64,000 nucleotides of DNA from Spirochaetia bacterium. Lineage in GTDB: Bacteria; Spirochaetota; Spirochaetia; Sphaerochaetales; Sphaerochaetaceae. The stretch covers positions 3,272,784-3,336,783 of the forward strand of contig JAKVOU010000001.1 in NCBI GenBank assembly GCA_022482625.1, given 5' to 3'. The notes beneath the pieces were generated by a model that searched no databases, was not told the origin of the DNA, and worked only from the letters and a program-made list of their open reading frames with translations. The translations under genes and the position numbers were made by a program. The stretch's first letter is position 1. Each line of letters begins with the position of its first letter. Shown in pieces: positions 56,580-64,000 of the stretch.

Positions 56580-57732
56580 GACTTTATTTCTTGGTTTTTT
56601 TCTTTTTGTAGAAAAATTGTTTCCTCAATCAATTCCCTGCAGAATGCTTCTGTGTCAAATTGAAGTGGCAGATGTTGCAGATTGTTTGCCATTACCTGTT
56701 GCTGGCTGTTGTTTTCGCTGTAGGCTTTGAGAGTTTCAACTTGTTTCTTGACGTTGTTTTCTACCCAGCCTACATGATGTTTTGCAAAGAAATCTTTTGT
56801 GGAAAGAGCAGCATATAACAGTTCCGAAATCATGAACGGACGCTTGAGGTAAAGCGATTCCATCAAAGAGTTTGCACCGGCTTTCCCTACTTGGACATCA
56901 CAGGCACAGATGTATTCTCCCATGTTGTGCACGAAACCAGGACGACTCAGATGAAAATTCGGATGATGCTTGACAAACGTGTTGTATTTTGCTGATGTGG
57001 TTATGCTGAGTTTACCCAATACGACAATTTGCCAGTCTAGCCCAAGCTTGCATACTTCCTGTACAAATGAAGTATCCCCGATTCCTTCGCCACCCAGATT
57101 GAGCAGAATGGTAAATTTATCCGGTTCCAATCCTAATTTCATTCTTGCCTGCATACTTGTCCATAGGAGTGAACTTCTGCAAATCTGCTTTGAGTGGGAA
57201 TGGACATACACGTACCTGTAAAGGAAGCTGGCCATTTCTGATACAGTTTTCTCTTCCAAGGATTGTAGGTACATAAAGTATGTCAATATTCCTGTTTGTA
57301 CCGGAAATCGGATTATTGAAGGCATCTGCGGCATAGATGTATACAGGGACAGGCAGATGATATTTTTTTACCAAAGTCGGAAGTACTACACCTCCCAGGA
57401 AAATTGGTACAAAGAAGAAAATCAGGTTTTTCTTTTCTATACCAAGCAAGAAAAGAGACACCCATGCCATGATGGAGCCTTACAACCAACGTCATAAGGA
57501 CTTCACTTATCTTCGTATCCCAAAAACTATGTTGTATATACTCAAAACGTGGATGATGGAGCTGGAAGCGCCAGCTTTTCTTACAGTACCAATTCCAGAA
57601 GGGAGAATTGCAGGTTACCAATAGATTCAGGACTTCTGCTTCGTTTCCCATTTCCTTGAATGTATCTGCAAGTGCTGTTGCCGGTGTGTAATGACCCATT
57701 CCTGCATCTACATAAAAAAAAGCACCTTTCAC
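56546..57732 (-). pseudogene. MGDG-synthase/UgtP-like glycosyltransferase with two frameshifts
   Basis: Three consecutive frames give one GT28/GT-B protein of about 395 residues. Part one starts at 57732 with GAFFYVDAGMGHYTPATALA and ends in PDFLLCTNF. Part two resumes at FLGGVVLPTLVKKYHLPVPV and ends near FTPMDK. Part three resumes at MQARMKLGLEPDKFTILLNL and carries GGEGIGDTSF and KAGANSLMESLYLKRPFMIS. Each junction needs the removal of one base, in AAAA (plus 57400-57403) and near ACTTG (plus 57152-57160). The family glycosylates diacylglycerol, which fits the neighbouring GT4 enzyme and exporter. Confidence 0.75.
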
Positions 57733-58133
57733 GATAGCTCCTACTGTTCAATTTACAATTATCGAGACTTCAGCATACACCTGGCAACTTCTCAAGTCGT
57801 TCTGTATCATATGCCTTCCAGGCTACCTTAACCTCGGTCTGAACAATCCTATAAGATGTGCCATATAATTGCAATGGTATTTTGTCATTACGGTTTTATA
57901 AAGCAAATAATTCCTTGTGGATTATAAAATATCCCTATGACCTGACATTGCAATGATACAACGTATAAACCATAGCATAATAACACCGTCTTGGTAAAAA
58001 CGTTACTCCCAAGGATGAAGATTCATGAAAACCACATATAGAAAAAACGTAGATGATAAATCTGCAAATTGTACACAACTATTAGTGAATTCCCTCTAGA
58101 ATAATTTGAGCAAATTATGTAATGCTATGAGCT
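57733..58133. other. Divergent intergenic region
   Basis: 401 bp with no gene. It must hold the promoters of the divergent glycosyltransferase and flippase genes. TTTTATAA (57894-57901) and TTATAAAA (57922-57929) form an inverted repeat with a 20-nt spacer. No known RNA element was recognised. Confidence 0.5.
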
Positions 58134-59554
58134 ATGGCCAAGCATGAAACCAAGCATGAAAGACGAAACATTGCAAAGAAGTCGTTGATTTATTCAATAG
58201 GTACATTGGTCTCAATTTCCGTTACTATGATATTGATTCCATTATATTCCCGTTGTCTCTCTCCTGCTGATTATGGTAACTATGAACTGTCGATGACCTT
58301 GATGATCCTTTTGACTACTGTGGGTTTTCTAAACATACATACGGTAATGCTGAGGTTTATGTATGGCGTGGAATACGAGGATGAAGAATCTAAGAAAAGT
58401 GCCATATACAGCGGTGCTTTGATTCAGGCTTTCTGCCTTGGGTTTTTATTCCTGACCGTTTTTGTTACTGAAAGAATAACTACGTTTCCATATCCTAAAG
58501 CCGGCTTGTTTTATGGTATTGCTTTTACCTTGAGTGCTTTCTTCCTTAATTGTACAAGAGGCATGGACAAAGAACGGGAGTATACGATTGGCTTCTCAAT
58601 TTTCCATATTACCAATCTTGTCTGTTCTCTTGTCCTGTTGGTTTGGAAGGGCTTGGGAGCATATGCAATTTTCATTTCTGCTGGGATTGCCTATCTGGTT
58701 CAGGTAATCTATCTTGAAAGCAGAATACATATCATCCCGAAATTCCGGTTCAGGTATATCAAGTTTGTGTTGATGGTTAGAATGCTGAAATTTGCCTTCC
58801 CTTTGGCTTTTGCAGCCATTGGAACCTGGGTTATGAAATACTACTCAAGTATTATCATCGTCAAGATCCTTGGTTCAAAAGAAAATGGCATGTATACCAT
58901 GGCTCTGAATTTTGCCCGTGCAATACCTACGATTGCAAATGGTCTGCTGGTAGCATGGCAGGAAATTGCTTTCTCCACGCGAGGAGAAGCAAGCAACAGG
59001 CGTGCTTTTTTCCAGGGCACGCTTGAACAAGGTACTGATAACTTTTGCCTGTACCCTTATGCTTTTCATTCCTGCCATCCATCTGGTGATTCCTTATTAC
59101 CTTGATTCTGCTTATTCAGGAATCATGCCGTTGATTACTGTCTGTACGGTTGCCTTCCTGTTTGACTGTTTCAGCACGATTTTGGAAGGTGTCTTCGGCA
59201 ATTCGATAAACAGCATGCCCATATTGATTTCTACTGTAGTAGGTACTGTGACGGTTCTCTGTATCATCGTGCCTTTGGTGACACGGTTCGGGACAGTAGG
59301 TGCAGCTGTTACTACGGCAATTGGCTTTTTTCCTTGTTGCCTCAATCAAGCTGATTTGGCTTTCCATAGAAAATCACTTCAGGATGAACGTAAAAAGGAT
59401 CTTATTCTATTTGCTATCGGCCGGTATAGTTTCCTATTATGCAACCATTGGTTCTGTATCAGTTGATGTATTCCTTCTGCTGGCAGCTCTGGTTCTGAGT
59501 TATCCATACTTCCGGCCGATGATCAAATACAAGAAAACTAAAAAACAAGAATAA
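58134..59554 (+). pseudogene. Polysaccharide flippase (MATE/Wzx-like) with two frameshifts
   Basis: Membrane protein of about 472 residues in three frames. The first frame (AKKSLIYSIGTLVSISVTMILIPLYSR, typical N-terminus of Wzx/O-antigen flippases) runs to RRAFF. The second resumes with SRARLNKVLITFACTLMLFI and the third with LVASIKLIWLSIENHFRM. Both breaks lie in runs of six T (59006-59011 and 59326-59331) within the same context C-T6-CC, and removing one T at each restores the chain. About 12-14 membrane segments result. It would move lipid-linked sugars across the inner membrane. Confidence 0.78.
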
Positions 59555-59556
59555 AA

Positions 59557-60369
59557 CTACTGCACATTTTGTTCTTTCCACCAAACAGTATGTTTTGTAT
59601 GTGTTGTTGTTCTTTTGTTTTCTGGCGGTAATTTCATGTAATCCCCGTACCATCCTTTTAGTATTTCATCATAACCTCGAGGGATAGGCATTTGTGTATC
59701 TTCAAAGGCCATATCTATGGGCTTTCCTAAAAGTTTTTTTCCCATTGGAAGATTACCAAGTGAACCAGATAATATACCTACTCTTTCTGCGGTGTCGTAG
59801 CTTCCTGTTTTTCTTGCTGTTTTAACCATTCTACCCATTAAATATGGAGTTGAAGCCCAAAATGAAATAATGTTGAGCCCTGTTATTGCTAATTTTTCTT
59901 TGAAAGTATCGTTTTGCTTATAAGTAAGTTCATGAGCCCAACTAAAAAACCGCCTAGCTTTATCTACTTCTTTGGTTAGGCACCCTTTAGGACAAGCGTC
60001 AATTGGGTAAACATCGATATATACACCAAGAAGACAATTGCAGCGAAAATGCTCATCTAGCACCGTTCTGTTATCCATAATTTTTCCAAACGGAAGATAA
60101 TAGTTTTTGTTGTTCTCAAAACAAATGAATGAGTATTTTCCAGTTGGATCAACATAGTTTTCAATAAGATAATCATAATCAGGCCTAGGCATTATGACAT
60201 CAATATCATCATCCCAAGGAATAAACCCTTTATGTCTGACTGCGCCTAATAATGTTCCATAAGCTAAGTAAAAGGTAAGATTATGTTCATTGCAATATTT
60301 TTTGAAATGCTTGAGGATATCCAATTCAATTTCTTTCATCTTATCAGTTGATATATATTTTTTTCCCAC
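59557..60369 (-). CDS. LicD-family phosphotransferase
   Basis: 270 residues with a GTG start and a GGAG site. The core motif is YGTLLGAVRHKGFIPWDDDI with the DDD metal site, typical of LicD/fukutin-like enzymes that transfer phosphocholine or related phospho-alcohols onto surface glycans. The TarI-like cytidylyltransferase gene upstream would supply a CDP-activated donor. Its base composition is more AT-rich than the genes before 59.5 kb. Its 3' end almost touches the convergent flippase gene. Confidence 0.88.
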   Translation of the reverse strand: MGKKYISTDKMKEIELDILKHFKKYCNEHNLTFYLAYGTLLGAVRHKGFIPWDDDIDVIMPRPDYDYLIENYVDPTGKYSFICFENNKNYYLPFGKIMDNRTVLDEHFRCNCLLGVYIDVYPIDACPKGCLTKEVDKARRFFSWAHELTYKQNDTFKEKLAITGLNIISFWASTPYLMGRMVKTARKTGSYDTAERVGILSGSLGNLPMGKKLLGKPIDMAFEDTQMPIPRGYDEILKGWYGDYMKLPPENKRTTTHTKHTVWWKEQNVQ

Positions 60370-60608
60370 TATAAACTCCGAAATGCTAACATTTTTCTAA
60401 CATAATCGATGAGAATTGGAAAAAAATCAACTGAACAGCTTAAAATTTTGCTTGGTCATTAGGCCTTTTTTAATTTGCCTGAAAGAATATTTGGTCATGG
60501 CTATTTTGCAATTCTAAAATTTACAGTTTCCGTGATTTTAACGATTGATTACTTTTGCTATATTTCTTGGTGATGCTTATTTTGTTATCATCTTTCTTTT
60601 GTAAGCCT

Positions 60609-60668
60609 AAAAGGGGGAACAGTAACCAACTGTGTATTAGAATCCATGCTAACTATAAGTTTTCCCCC
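60609..60668 (-). terminator. Long-loop hairpin after the epimerase gene
   Basis: GGGGGAA and TTCCCCC pair across a 42-nt loop, and on the minus strand TTTTAGG follows. It lies in the 319-bp, very AT-rich gap 60370-60688, in which no gene or other element was seen. The long loop makes the call uncertain. Confidence 0.4.
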
Positions 60669-60688
60669 GATTTTGACTTTCTTTATGT

Positions 60689-61753
60689 TTATTTATTATT
60701 TCTTTGTATTCTATAATAAACTATCATTCTTTTTATTGCTTCTTGTAAACTTACTTTTGGAACCCACCCGAGTTCACGTAATTTGTCGCTTTTAAGTTGA
60801 ATCTTCATCGTCGGATTATACCCTAGTTTTTCTGCAGATTCAGAAAGGTCAAAAATCCTTTTGCAAAATTTGTTTTCACTTAAATCCACAATTTCCTGTG
60901 CCACATCAGCAATAGAGCAAGTTGTTGCCTCATTTGCAAGGTTATAGATTTCTCCTGGCTGTCCCTTGCATAAAATAAGCAATAGCCCTTCAATTACGTC
61001 GGTTATATAGCAGTAATCTCGAAGAGAATCACCTTTTGTTTTCAATACTATTGACTGTCCTTGTACTGCAGCACGTATAAACTGGGCGAAAACGCGTTGG
61101 TCAGAGTCATCAAAGCCTGAACCTATTATTTGCCCTAGACGGACAATAACAGCAGGAACCTTATATTCTGAATAAAAAGCCAAAGAAAGACATTCTGCCA
61201 TACGCTTGCTTTCGGAATAAGAACTACGTATTTTTGTCCAATCAAGATATCCAGCGTCTTGTTCTGTTACTGCGATTTTGTTTGGAATTCCATATACTTC
61301 AAGAGAGGAAAGAAATACTATCTTTTTTACAGACTTCTTTCTAGCAAAATCTAAAACATTTTTTGTTCCCTGAAGAGTTGTCCCAATAGTTTCGACAGGA
61401 GAATTAACAAAGAACTTAGAGGATGTTGAACTAGCCCCATGTACAATATACTCTACATTTCCCTCATAGGTAATAGGTGAAGTTATGTCACCAACACAGA
61501 AAACTAAATGTTTATCATTAAGGAAATCTGAAAACTGTTTCTTTGCTTTTTCACTATTCCTGCAATGTGCAATTATGGTAATGTCTGTCTTGTTTTGTAT
61601 ATTTGATGTCAAGACTGTTCTGATAAACATACTTCCAATTAACCCGGTAGATCCACTGACAAATATTGAAGAACCGTTAAAGGGCTGCAAAATGTTTGTA
61701 TTTTGAATTATTTCTTCAATATCATGTTTGACTTGCATATTATTCATAATCAT
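60689..61753 (-). CDS. NAD-dependent nucleotide-sugar epimerase/dehydratase
   Basis: 354-residue extended short-chain dehydrogenase. The NAD site is IFVSGSTGLIGSMFIRTVL, the catalytic Ser-Tyr-Lys are in VFLSSLEVYG and SYSESKRMAE, and YCYITDVIEGLLLIL is typical of the sugar-nucleotide branch. It overlaps the TarI-like gene by 4 bases (ATGA). In other bacteria such SDR genes beside TarI/IspD-type genes supply polyol or sugar phosphates for surface polymers. The exact substrate is unknown. Confidence 0.88.
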   Translation of the reverse strand: MIMNNMQVKHDIEEIIQNTNILQPFNGSSIFVSGSTGLIGSMFIRTVLTSNIQNKTDITIIAHCRNSEKAKKQFSDFLNDKHLVFCVGDITSPITYEGNVEYIVHGASSTSSKFFVNSPVETIGTTLQGTKNVLDFARKKSVKKIVFLSSLEVYGIPNKIAVTEQDAGYLDWTKIRSSYSESKRMAECLSLAFYSEYKVPAVIVRLGQIIGSGFDDSDQRVFAQFIRAAVQGQSIVLKTKGDSLRDYCYITDVIEGLLLILCKGQPGEIYNLANEATTCSIADVAQEIVDLSENKFCKRIFDLSESAEKLGYNPTMKIQLKSDKLRELGWVPKVSLQEAIKRMIVYYRIQRNNK

Positions 61754-62466
61754 ATACCAAATATCTGTTGATTTTCTCGCACATCGTACAAGGCTCGAAA
61801 AACATAAAAATCAGACGGTGTTGTAATTTTAATGTTATCATAATTTCCAAAAACAACATATAAGGGGTATCCATAGTTTTTCATCAATGAAGCAGAGTCA
61901 ATCATTTCTCCATGACCTTCTTTTCGAGCTTGTTCATGGGTAGCAAGCAATTCACCTAGGAAGAAACACTGTGGAGCCTGTGCCAAGCAACATTTACTTC
62001 GATCTGTTATTGAATCTACTTTTTCTCCATCCAATTGGATAAAGGTTTCAACCGCGGGAACAACGGTTATAGCTGAATGATGTTCTTGTGTACAAGAAAT
62101 ACATTTGGAAATCAATTCAGCATCAACAAAGGGACGAACTCCATCATGCACTAGGACTATAGTATCTTTTTCAACATGTTTGCTAAGTTCAAGAAGTCCT
62201 TTATAAATAGATTCTTGTCCTGTCGATCCCCCTGGCACAATCCATTTGACTTTGTCGAGTTTATATTTCACAAGCAACTCTTTAAAATAGGGAATCCAAT
62301 TTTCTTTGCATACCACGATTATGTTATCTATCTCCGGATGCTTCTGAAAGTTTTCTATGGTATAAACAAGTATTTCCTTGCCATATAATTGAAGAAACTG
62401 TTTTGGCTTAGATTTTGTATTCATTCGCCTACCAGATCCACCAGCAAAAATGAGCGCACTATTCAT
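61750..62466 (-). CDS. IspD/TarI-type cytidylyltransferase (ribitol-5-phosphate cytidylyltransferase-like)
   Basis: 238 residues from ATG 62466 with an AGGAGG site. The CTP-binding start is ALIFAGGSGRRMNTKSKPKQ, followed by IVLVHDGVRPFVDAELISKC and the C-terminal IKITTPSDFYV. IspD (isoprenoid pathway) and TarI (CDP-ribitol) share these motifs. Coupling to an SDR gene and a nearby LicD favours TarI-like surface-polymer work over isoprenoid synthesis. Confidence 0.87.
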   Translation of the reverse strand: MNSALIFAGGSGRRMNTKSKPKQFLQLYGKEILVYTIENFQKHPEIDNIIVVCKENWIPYFKELLVKYKLDKVKWIVPGGSTGQESIYKGLLELSKHVEKDTIVLVHDGVRPFVDAELISKCISCTQEHHSAITVVPAVETFIQLDGEKVDSITDRSKCCLAQAPQCFFLGELLATHEQARKEGHGEMIDSASLMKNYGYPLYVVFGNYDNIKITTPSDFYVFRALYDVRENQQIFGI

Positions 62467-62571
62467 AGCTACCTCCTGTTTAAAACGAGAATTGAAAACA
62501 CGCATATATTAATGAAGTTGTTATTTATTCGTTAATACATGTTTGTTATTTTTTTAGATGTTTAATTTGCC

Positions 62572-63465
62572 TCAGATGCTGATACCGAGGAATTGCTTGA
62601 CCAACAGACCGATGACGAAAGATATTGCTGCGACTCCCAGGCTGATACCTGCCATTTCCAAGAAACGGGATCTGAAGGGTAGGTCCTTTGCAACGGCAAT
62701 GTAGAAACTGAAACAGAAAATGACCAGTACTACGATGACCAGCATTGTTACGAGAGCCCCGATATAATGAGCTGGAGAAAAAAGCAAATAAGGCAAGATA
62801 AGCAATGTGACCGTAATCAGATAGGTGAGGCCTGTATAGAAGGCACTTTTTTTTGCTTCCCTTCCTCCTGAAGTCTTAGCAGAAAGAAATTCACTGGAAG
62901 CCATTGAAAGTGTAGCTGCAATACCTGTAATCAGACCAGACAAAGCTATCAACCGTGTATTTGCCAAGGCAAAGGTAAGCCCTGCCAATGTTCCTGAGAT
63001 TTCAACGATTGCGTCTGACAGCCCGAGTACCATGGAACCTACATAGTGAAGCTTTTCTTCATCGAGCATCTTGAGAAGGGCATTCTCATGGCTGTTTTCG
63101 TCCGCAATGATCTGTTTTGCTTCAGGGATTTCATCAATGACCTTGGTATAGTAATTGTCTGCTTTGCCTTCGCCGTTTTCCATCATCTTGAGCACAAAGG
63201 TCAGACCCAATAGCCTGGCGAGGAAGATAACCCGCCGTACCTTTGCCATATCCGGTTTCTGTTCCTTGCCGGTATACTGTTTCCAAATACTTGCGTGGTG
63301 TCCTTCTTCATTGGAAACTTGCTGCAGAATTTCTTTGTTGTGCTTGTCCTTGCATTTTTTTGCCAAGCGGGAGTAGATCAATTGTTCTGTCAGTTCACTT
63401 TTCTGGAACCGCAGTAAAAAAGCATATGTTTTTTTTGACAATCCATTTTTTTCGTTCATTTTCAT
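62572..63465 (-). CDS. Ferritin-like domain fused to VIT1/CCC1 iron-manganese transporter
   Basis: 297 residues. Residues 1-135 form a four-helix rubrerythrin/ferritin-like domain with metal ligands in LTEQLIYSRL, NEEGHHASIW (ExxH) and IADENSHENALLKML (ExxH). Residues 140-297 form the five-helix VIT1/CCC1 transporter (LSDAIVEISGTLAGLTFALA, MASSEFLSAKTSGGREAKKS). Such fusions export iron or manganese with the ferritin-like part as sensor. It is divergent from a TrpR-like gene. Confidence 0.9.
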   Translation of the reverse strand: MKMNEKNGLSKKTYAFLLRFQKSELTEQLIYSRLAKKCKDKHNKEILQQVSNEEGHHASIWKQYTGKEQKPDMAKVRRVIFLARLLGLTFVLKMMENGEGKADNYYTKVIDEIPEAKQIIADENSHENALLKMLDEEKLHYVGSMVLGLSDAIVEISGTLAGLTFALANTRLIALSGLITGIAATLSMASSEFLSAKTSGGREAKKSAFYTGLTYLITVTLLILPYLLFSPAHYIGALVTMLVIVVLVIFCFSFYIAVAKDLPFRSRFLEMAGISLGVAAISFVIGLLVKQFLGISI

Positions 63466-63532
63466 TACCTACCTGGTCCGTAGTATGTGCCGGATGAAAG
63501 AAATTATCAACTGTTTTGATTAAGGATTCCGG

Positions 63533-63583
63533 TTGACGAAAAGAGTTGCCTTGCATACTATTTATAGAAACAATGTTGCCTTG
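63533..63583 (+). promoter_or_regulatory. Promoter of the TrpR-like gene with paired direct repeats
   Basis: TTGACG (63533-63538) and TACTAT (63556-63561) are 17 bases apart. The 9-mer GTTGCCTTG occurs twice, at 63545-63553 inside the spacer and at 63575-63583 just past the expected start, exactly 30 bp apart. This looks like operator sites for the adjacent regulator. Confidence 0.6.
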
Positions 63584-63607
63584 AAAAGCAGGCACGGGGA
63601 GTATGCC

Positions 63608-63895
63608 ATGGAAAAATGTTATGAAGATCTGATAACTATATTTGCAACTACGACTGATCGTGAGAAGATGAAAAAGCTTTTTGAGGAAATGTTTACTCCC
63701 AATGAAGAGAAGGACTTTATACTTCGGTGGGAACTGATGAATGAGCTATATCAAGGCATTCCCCAACGGGAAATTGCTGCACGGCATAAGATAAGCCTTT
63801 GCAAGATTACCCGCGGGTCGAAAATTCTTAAGGAGAAGAAGTCCTATGTAAGAAGTCTGCTAAGTGCACGTTATGATGACCATCTCCATCTTTAG
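63608..63895 (+). CDS. TrpR-like helix-turn-helix regulator (YerC/YecD type)
   Basis: 95 residues from ATG 63608 with a GGGGAG site. The core FILRWELMNELYQGIPQREIA...HKISLCKITRGSKILKE matches the TrpR superfamily helix-turn-helix; the ITRGSxxLK ending is shared with TrpR. The N-terminal helices are of the short YerC type. Tryptophan is the ligand of true TrpR, but YerC-type members are not all tryptophan sensors. It likely represses its own promoter. Confidence 0.85.
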   Translation: MEKCYEDLITIFATTTDREKMKKLFEEMFTPNEEKDFILRWELMNELYQGIPQREIAARHKISLCKITRGSKILKEKKSYVRSLLSARYDDHLHL

Positions 63896-64000
63896 GAATA
63901 TCTTGCCTTTGTCTGATAATTCTTTGGATACTGTTTGTCAGGTGTGGAGTTCCTGAAAAACATCTAAGCCCAATATTATCTGTAATCTGAAAAAAAGATG

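Noticed and set aside
1..64000. CRISPR arrays, insertion sequences and rRNA genes
   Set aside because: No regularly spaced repeats, transposase motifs or rRNA signatures were seen on either strand.

Overview
The window looks like a chromosomal segment of a Gram-negative, saccharolytic anaerobe of the Spirochaetota, most likely a Sphaerochaeta relative. The evidence is the moderate GC content, the wealth of periplasmic sugar-binding proteins, a YesMN-type two-component system beside a sugar ABC transporter, glycogen genes, a GH2 beta-galactosidase, outer-membrane barrels and spirochaete-style secreted leaders. The genus is inferred from gene content; no rRNA gene is present.

Layout. 0-9.3 kb: the end of a TrmA/RlmD-type RNA methyltransferase, a binding protein-permease-permease sugar ABC operon, and a divergent response regulator/histidine kinase/binding-lipoprotein sensor operon. 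9.3-15.3 kb: an MglB-like binding protein, a HAD hydrolase, a LacI-type regulator, a mannitol-dehydrogenase-family oxidoreductase with two candidate operators, and an HExxH protein. 15.3-23.8 kb: two secreted proteins of unknown function, an HtrA protease, uvrB, guanine deaminase, a caspase-fold lipoprotein and a small outer-membrane protein. 23.8-27.9 kb: a thiamine ABC transporter (thiB-thiP-thiQ) behind a TPP riboswitch; thiQ is frameshifted. 28-32.2 kb: nnr, a small membrane protein, a NUDIX-YqeC fusion and an alpha/beta hydrolase. 32.4-38.7 kb: glgC-glgA (glgA frameshifted), trxB, tsaB-tsaE and a TPR protein. 38.7-39.06 kb: a cobalamin riboswitch on the plus strand with no gene behind it. 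39-47.3 kb: lacZ, the infC-rpmI-rplT operon with a coiled-coil gene, fba, an unknown frameshifted gene and tatD. 47.6-49.3 kb: a frameshifted Wzi-like outer-membrane protein. 49.4-52.8 kb: tRNA-Pro(CGG) followed by remnants of an integrated element (truncated tyrosine recombinase, polyvalent-protein fragments, RadC/JAB domain). 53-62.5 kb: an envelope locus with an RND exporter, two lipid-type glycosyltransferases, a flippase, LicD, a sugar epimerase and a TarI/IspD-type cytidylyltransferase. 62.5-64 kb: a ferritin-like/VIT1 iron transporter fusion and a TrpR-like regulator.

Two signals stand out. First, the orphan cobalamin riboswitch at 38.72-38.88 kb is followed within about 170 nt by a hairpin and a U-rich tract and then runs antisense into the 3' end of lacZ, so it may control a small or antisense RNA rather than a protein gene. 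Second, six genes carry eight frameshifts, and every one is a single extra base. This points to insertion-biased sequence error more than to ordinary gene decay, and should be settled before any of these genes is called dead.
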